From Gammaproteobacteria bacterium (GTDB lineage Bacteria; Pseudomonadota; Gammaproteobacteria; GRL18): a stretch of DNA of 64,000 bases. Shown piece by piece: positions 60,142 to 64,000 of the stretch (the first letter of the stretch is position 1; every line of letters begins with the position of its first letter). Position numbers and translations under genes: made by a program. The DNA lies in assembly GCA_016744395.1 (NCBI GenBank), contig JADGEK010000004.1:1967-65966 (forward strand). The letters run 5' to 3'. The notes below the pieces were generated by a model. That model made no database searches. It had not been told where the DNA came from and saw only the letters and a program-made list of their open reading frames with translations.

Positions 60142-63100
60142 ATGGCTCAAAAGAAAGTAGCTCAAGAAAAAAGTTTTTTCAACAAACTCTTTAATCCCCT
60201 CTTTTCATCTTTCTCAAAAAACAAATGGCAAAGCCGAAATCCTGAAGTTCGAAAAAAAGCAGTCCAAGAACTGCCTGTCAGCGATCAAGAAACTTTAAAT
60301 CATCTTGCTATGAATGATCCTGAAGAATCCATTCGTGCTATAGCGGCTAATAAACTCAGTGACATTGACTTATTACAAACCATTATTATGAAAGGCACCA
60401 ATGGTACTGTAAAAGAAGCCGCTCAGAATCGGCTTTTTCAATTAATCTGTGGCCTCAAGCACCCTATTCCTGAATTTGATGTCCGTGAAAAAATGATTCG
60501 CGGTAGTCGTAACGCTGCATTATTAGAATTCGTTGCTACCAATGCACACGAAGCAAGTTTAAGAGAGATCACCATTAAGAAAATTAGCAGAGATGCTTTA
60601 TTAGGTGATGTTGCTCTGCTTGATGAAAGTCCTCATATACGACAGTTGGCAGCTCAACAAATTGCTAAACGATCAACTCTTGAACGAGTTACCAAGAAAT
60701 CTCGTCGAAAAGACAAACGTGTCTATAAAATTGTTAAAAGCAAACTTGACCAAATTATTGAAGATGAACTACGACCCGCTTTATTATCAAAAGAAGTGGT
60801 TGATATTTGTGTTAAATTAGAAAAACTTCAAAAACGTAACCTTCTATTACAAGAAAAAATCACTTTTGAAAATTATGTCGCACGTTGGAGTGAAATTCAA
60901 AACTTTGCGGATGCTGGCACCACTGAGCGCTATCATACTATCTGTACTGTCATTATCAATAGCATGGACAAGCTTGAGCTAGCTCATCAAAAAGAACACG
61001 ATGCCATTCAAAATCTTGAAACACTTTTAAGCAGTTTATCAAATGCAGTTGATGACTTGTTGAACGCGAAAGAGAATGAAACAGATGATATAAGTAAATC
61101 TCCAGAATCTGTTCATGAAATTATAAAAACAGCAGAAAAAACCATCCTAAACCTTGGGCGAGAGTGGGATGAAACCATCAAATTAATTTCACAAGAGAAA
61201 TTGGTCGCCAAATTTAATGGCACATTTCAATCCATTCTTGATTTAGCTGATGCAAAAATAGATTCTGAACAGGCTGCTATGCCTTCTGTTGATACAAATG
61301 GTATCAAAAAAATCCAGGCCATCTGTGAACAAGCAGAAAATATGCTCAAAAAGAATGGTTTTATTTTGGAAAAGACCCTCTTAACTCTTGAAAATAAGTT
61401 TCAACAACTGATCAATTCTTCGGTACAACAAGTTGAAGATCTTCCAGATGAATTTAATCAATACCAACTGAAATTTAATGCTGCTATAAAAGCGTTAAAA
61501 GAACAGCTTTCTGTTCAGCAACAGCATGCGAAAAAATTTAAAGAAGAAATAAGCTCACAATCAGAAAAAATAAGGTCTTTGATTGATGAAGGACATGTAT
61601 CTAGGGCTGAAAAACTAGTCAAAGAACAACTTAAAAAAATTGAAAAATCAGAAATTATTTCAAAAATAGAAAAACAAACCTACCATAATGATCTTCAAAA
61701 AATACATGCACAATTGGGAGACCTATCTTCGTGGCGTGATTGGGCACATGATCATGAGCGTGAAAATTTAGCAATAAAAGCAGAGAAACTTTTCGAATTT
61801 GCCACCCAATCAAAAGAGCTTGAAAACGAGTACTCCGACATCACTTCTCAAATTAAAGAATTCAGAAGTCAGTGGAAATCAATGCGCAGTCATACACAGG
61901 AAGAGCTTTGGTCACGCTTCAATAGCGCCTGTAATTCAGCCTATGAACAGTGTCAACCATATATAGACAAACAAAATGAAGCACGTCAGACAAACTTTAA
62001 AGCCAAGCAGGAACTCTGTGAACAATTAGAAGACTATATTTCAAAAATGTCCTGGCCTTCAAATAATCCTTCTGAAATTGATGAAGCCATTGATTGGATT
62101 CAAGTTGACAAGATTACCAAACAAGCTCGAAAAGAATGGTCTTCCATTGGTTTTGTTGAACGAAAACATCATAAAGCCATTAAACAGAGATTTGATAAAG
62201 CCATTGAGCTCATACGTGATGAACTCAAAAAAGTCTGGCGAATTAATCATGAAAAATTCTTTAATCTTATTCAGAATACTGAAGAACTGAATGAAATTTT
62301 AGAAGTTGATATATCAGGTGCTATCAATAAAGCCAAAGATTATCAAAAGCAGTGGAAGCAGATTGGTCCCGTTTCATCCTATCAGCGAAATAAGCTCTGG
62401 AAAAGATTCCGTACAGCTTGCGATGTAGTATTTAACAAACGTCAAGAAACAATTGATCAAAAAAATGAACAAAACACAGAACAACTCAGAGAAAAAGAAG
62501 CCATCTGTGAAAATCTTGAAGCACTTAACTTGCAACCACTTAGCCAGAAAGACTTAGAACAAGCTTTTAGTGACATCGAAAACCTTTGGCTTGAATTAAT
62601 ACCACAAGCAAAGCAATTCAGTAAAGAAGTAAACCAACGTTATGCTAAAGCGCTTGTAGCCTATCAAGATAAAATTAATCAATTAATCATTGAACAACAG
62701 AAAGAGCAATTAGTTCTACTGATACAACAAGCCGATATCTGCGCAGAGATAGAATCACTCACCGATATCAATAATGAAAGCACCAATGAATTTAACACAC
62801 GCTGGAATGTTCTAAAAGAAAAGACATTGAACAAATCACAACTGAATACACGCTATGAAAAGGCACTGGAATCCATCACCTCCAGCAAAGATGAGTTCAT
62901 TAAAAATGAGCTTGGAGAAAAACAACAGTTTTGTTTAAAGTATGAAATTCTGCTTGGTAAAGAGACACCAGAAGCTCAGCAACAATCACGCATGGAAATG
63001 CAAGTGGAGCTACTCAATTCTAATTTAGGACAAAACAGAGTGGAAACTACTAATGATACAGTTAAAACTGAATTTGAACTGCATTTAGAGTGGTCTAAGA

Positions 63101-63159
63101 TAAGTAACTATTCACAAAATGAAGAATTAGAAAAGCGCTTTAAAAACTTACTCAATTAA
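60142..63159 (+). CDS. Large DUF349-repeat coiled-coil protein
   Basis: From the ATG at 60142, which follows AGGATA, the protein has 1005 residues. A TTG at 60100 would add 14 residues. The first 190 residues are helical repeats of HEAT-like type (NPEVRKKAVQELPVSDQETL, DPEESIRAIAANKLSDIDLL). The rest is highly charged coiled coil with several DUF349 units, recognisable by W-K-x-x-G and RFRxACD patterns (YQKQWKQIGPVSSYQRNKL, RKEWSSIGFVERKH, SRFNSACNSAYEQ). DUF349 proteins are widespread and mostly uncharacterised. There is no signal peptide or membrane segment, so it should be cytoplasmic. It stands alone, 247 bases after valS and convergent with the DUF302 gene. Confidence 0.85.
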   Translation: MAQKKVAQEKSFFNKLFNPLFSSFSKNKWQSRNPEVRKKAVQELPVSDQETLNHLAMNDPEESIRAIAANKLSDIDLLQTIIMKGTNGTVKEAAQNRLFQLICGLKHPIPEFDVREKMIRGSRNAALLEFVATNAHEASLREITIKKISRDALLGDVALLDESPHIRQLAAQQIAKRSTLERVTKKSRRKDKRVYKIVKSKLDQIIEDELRPALLSKEVVDICVKLEKLQKRNLLLQEKITFENYVARWSEIQNFADAGTTERYHTICTVIINSMDKLELAHQKEHDAIQNLETLLSSLSNAVDDLLNAKENETDDISKSPESVHEIIKTAEKTILNLGREWDETIKLISQEKLVAKFNGTFQSILDLADAKIDSEQAAMPSVDTNGIKKIQAICEQAENMLKKNGFILEKTLLTLENKFQQLINSSVQQVEDLPDEFNQYQLKFNAAIKALKEQLSVQQQHAKKFKEEISSQSEKIRSLIDEGHVSRAEKLVKEQLKKIEKSEIISKIEKQTYHNDLQKIHAQLGDLSSWRDWAHDHERENLAIKAEKLFEFATQSKELENEYSDITSQIKEFRSQWKSMRSHTQEELWSRFNSACNSAYEQCQPYIDKQNEARQTNFKAKQELCEQLEDYISKMSWPSNNPSEIDEAIDWIQVDKITKQARKEWSSIGFVERKHHKAIKQRFDKAIELIRDELKKVWRINHEKFFNLIQNTEELNEILEVDISGAINKAKDYQKQWKQIGPVSSYQRNKLWKRFRTACDVVFNKRQETIDQKNEQNTEQLREKEAICENLEALNLQPLSQKDLEQAFSDIENLWLELIPQAKQFSKEVNQRYAKALVAYQDKINQLIIEQQKEQLVLLIQQADICAEIESLTDINNESTNEFNTRWNVLKEKTLNKSQLNTRYEKALESITSSKDEFIKNELGEKQQFCLKYEILLGKETPEAQQQSRMEMQVELLNSNLGQNRVETTNDTVKTEFELHLEWSKISNYSQNEELEKRFKNLLN

Positions 63160-63180
63160 AAACGAAGCTTTGAAACAAAA

Positions 63181-63230
63181 AATGTTGGAGTAAGCATCGG
63201 ACAACAAAATTTGATGCTTAATTCAACATT
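63181..63230 (-). terminator. Hairpin between convergent genes, probable terminator
   Basis: Arms 63181-63198 and 63213-63230 form an 18-bp stem with one mismatch and one G-T type pair and a 14-base loop. On the minus strand it is followed by TTTTTTG, so it most likely ends the DUF302 transcript. It may also stop the plus-strand DUF349 transcript. Confidence 0.6.
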
Positions 63231-63241
63231 GATAGTTACCC

Positions 63242-63814
63242 TTAAAAGTCACCTTCAGCAGCACGTTCCATTACTTCAAGAATAATGCTCTTAACGCCTT
63301 CAGCTTCTTCTTTTAATTCAGGAGGTAATGTTTTACCACCATGAATCATAAGATCCATATTAAGGCTATACAACCAGAGTTTACCTTCTTTATCTTCAAC
63401 TAAACTAATACGACATGGTAAATAGGCTGAAAAAGCATCATTGTAATCCAGCATTTTTGCTGCCGTTAAAGAATTACAAAATAGGAAAATTTTAACAAAA
63501 CGATACTCTTTACCTGATCTGGCTGAAATATCCTTTGATAATGGTAATTCACCAACATTAGCAATATTGAGTTCATTAGCAATCATTTTAAGACTTTTTT
63601 CAACATCTTCTGTCGTTAAACCTTCTTCAACGGGATAACGCCAAACGGTTGCACTAGCAGCATCTTTATATTTTAAAATATTCTGAACGAGTTCTGTATA
63701 GGTCTTCGTTGCACCTGGATCAAATTCACTTAAAGAGTTTTTAACATTAAGGTAAAGGATGCCTACAGCAATGACCGCGACTAAACCAATTAAGGCAAAG
63801 ATATTCTTAAACAA
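63242..63814 (-). CDS. DUF302-domain membrane-anchored protein
   Basis: A protein of 190 residues with an N-terminal membrane segment (about 4-22, NIFALIGLVAVIAVGILYLN) and a soluble, presumably periplasmic part. The core at about 75-155 (KMIANELNIANVGELPLSKD and FCNSLTAAKMLDYNDAFSAYLPCRISLVED) matches DUF302, a small alpha/beta domain of unknown function often seen near sulfur or metal genes. None of those is nearby here. The start is TTG, supported by GGAGA seven bases upstream. It is convergent with the DUF349 gene. Confidence 0.85.
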   Translation of the reverse strand: MFKNIFALIGLVAVIAVGILYLNVKNSLSEFDPGATKTYTELVQNILKYKDAASATVWRYPVEEGLTTEDVEKSLKMIANELNIANVGELPLSKDISARSGKEYRFVKIFLFCNSLTAAKMLDYNDAFSAYLPCRISLVEDKEGKLWLYSLNMDLMIHGGKTLPPELKEEAEGVKSIILEVMERAAEGDF

Positions 63815-63925
63815 GATGATTCTCCGATTATTAGATTACTTAAATATACTATTTTAATTGTCAAAGGAGTTGAAGCTTTCTATCATCCTGATAGATGCAT
63901 TCAGCATTGATTATGTAGTGCTTTA

Positions 63926-63955
63926 AGCGATTGAACCATCGCTATTTATTATTTT
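63926..63955 (+). terminator. Small hairpin with T-rich tail, weak terminator candidate
   Basis: AGCGAT (63926-63931) and ATCGCT (63938-63943) form a 6-bp stem with a 6-base loop followed on the plus strand by an AT-rich, T-rich tail. No plus-strand gene precedes it in the last 750 bases, so its role is unclear. The remaining bases to the window end show no gene. Confidence 0.25.
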
Positions 63956-64000
63956 TATAATATAGCACAAATATTGAGCAAATTTGTCTCTTTTTTTGAT

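Overview
The window is AT-rich chromosomal DNA that fits a gammaproteobacterium whose order I cannot fix from sequence alone. The evidence is the pepA-holC-valS block with a divergent lptF, a single-chain purL of about 1300 residues, a lipoprotein-type RND efflux operon, and a type VI secretion (T6SS) locus whose gene order matches the HSI-II type known from Pseudomonas aeruginosa. I see no rRNA, tRNA, CRISPR array or insertion sequence.

Layout. 1-4617: htpG (minus) with a good heat-shock (sigma-32) promoter, then pgm and riboflavin synthase on the plus strand. 4810-13505: an orphan hybrid sensor kinase and a complete MFP-RND-OMF efflux operon, both minus. 13506-13977: a non-coding stretch with two striking dyads. 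13978-36660: fourteen minus-strand genes that form most of a T6SS. In transcription order they are tssC, tssE, tssF, tssG, clpV, a sigma-54 activator, fha/tagH, tssJ, tssK, tssL, tssM, tagF, a PP2C phosphatase and a Ser/Thr kinase. 36877-43307: ftsK, alanine dehydrogenase, trxB and a tolC-type gene. 43452-45519: a small Arg-rich protein and a PilZ-like protein, convergent. 45574-52619: purL, an RDD membrane protein and a Sel1/esterase/lipase trio. 52744-63814: lptF facing pepA-holC-unknown-valS, then a large DUF349 coiled-coil protein and a DUF302 protein.

How the T6SS works together. TssJ, TssL and TssM would form the envelope complex. TssE, TssF, TssG and TssK form the baseplate, TssC is half of the sheath, and ClpV recycles the sheath. 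Fha, kinase, phosphatase and TagF form the threonine-phosphorylation switch. The locus is incomplete: tssA, tssB, hcp (tssD) and vgrG (tssI) are not in the window, and tssC is the first gene. They must lie elsewhere if the system works. The most interesting features are three. The kinase carries a C-terminal formylglycine-generating-enzyme-like (TagR-like) domain beyond a membrane segment. Threonine motifs of the form T-V-I-R are shared by the N-termini of TssL and the kinase and could be Fha docking sites. A perfect hairpin spans the translation start of the sigma-54 activator.

Start codons were re-examined. Several genes are better read from starts other than the longest frame (ribE, tagF, tssE, ald, the Sel1 protein, lptF, the DUF349 gene). 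Promoter and terminator calls are by eye and are weaker than the gene calls.
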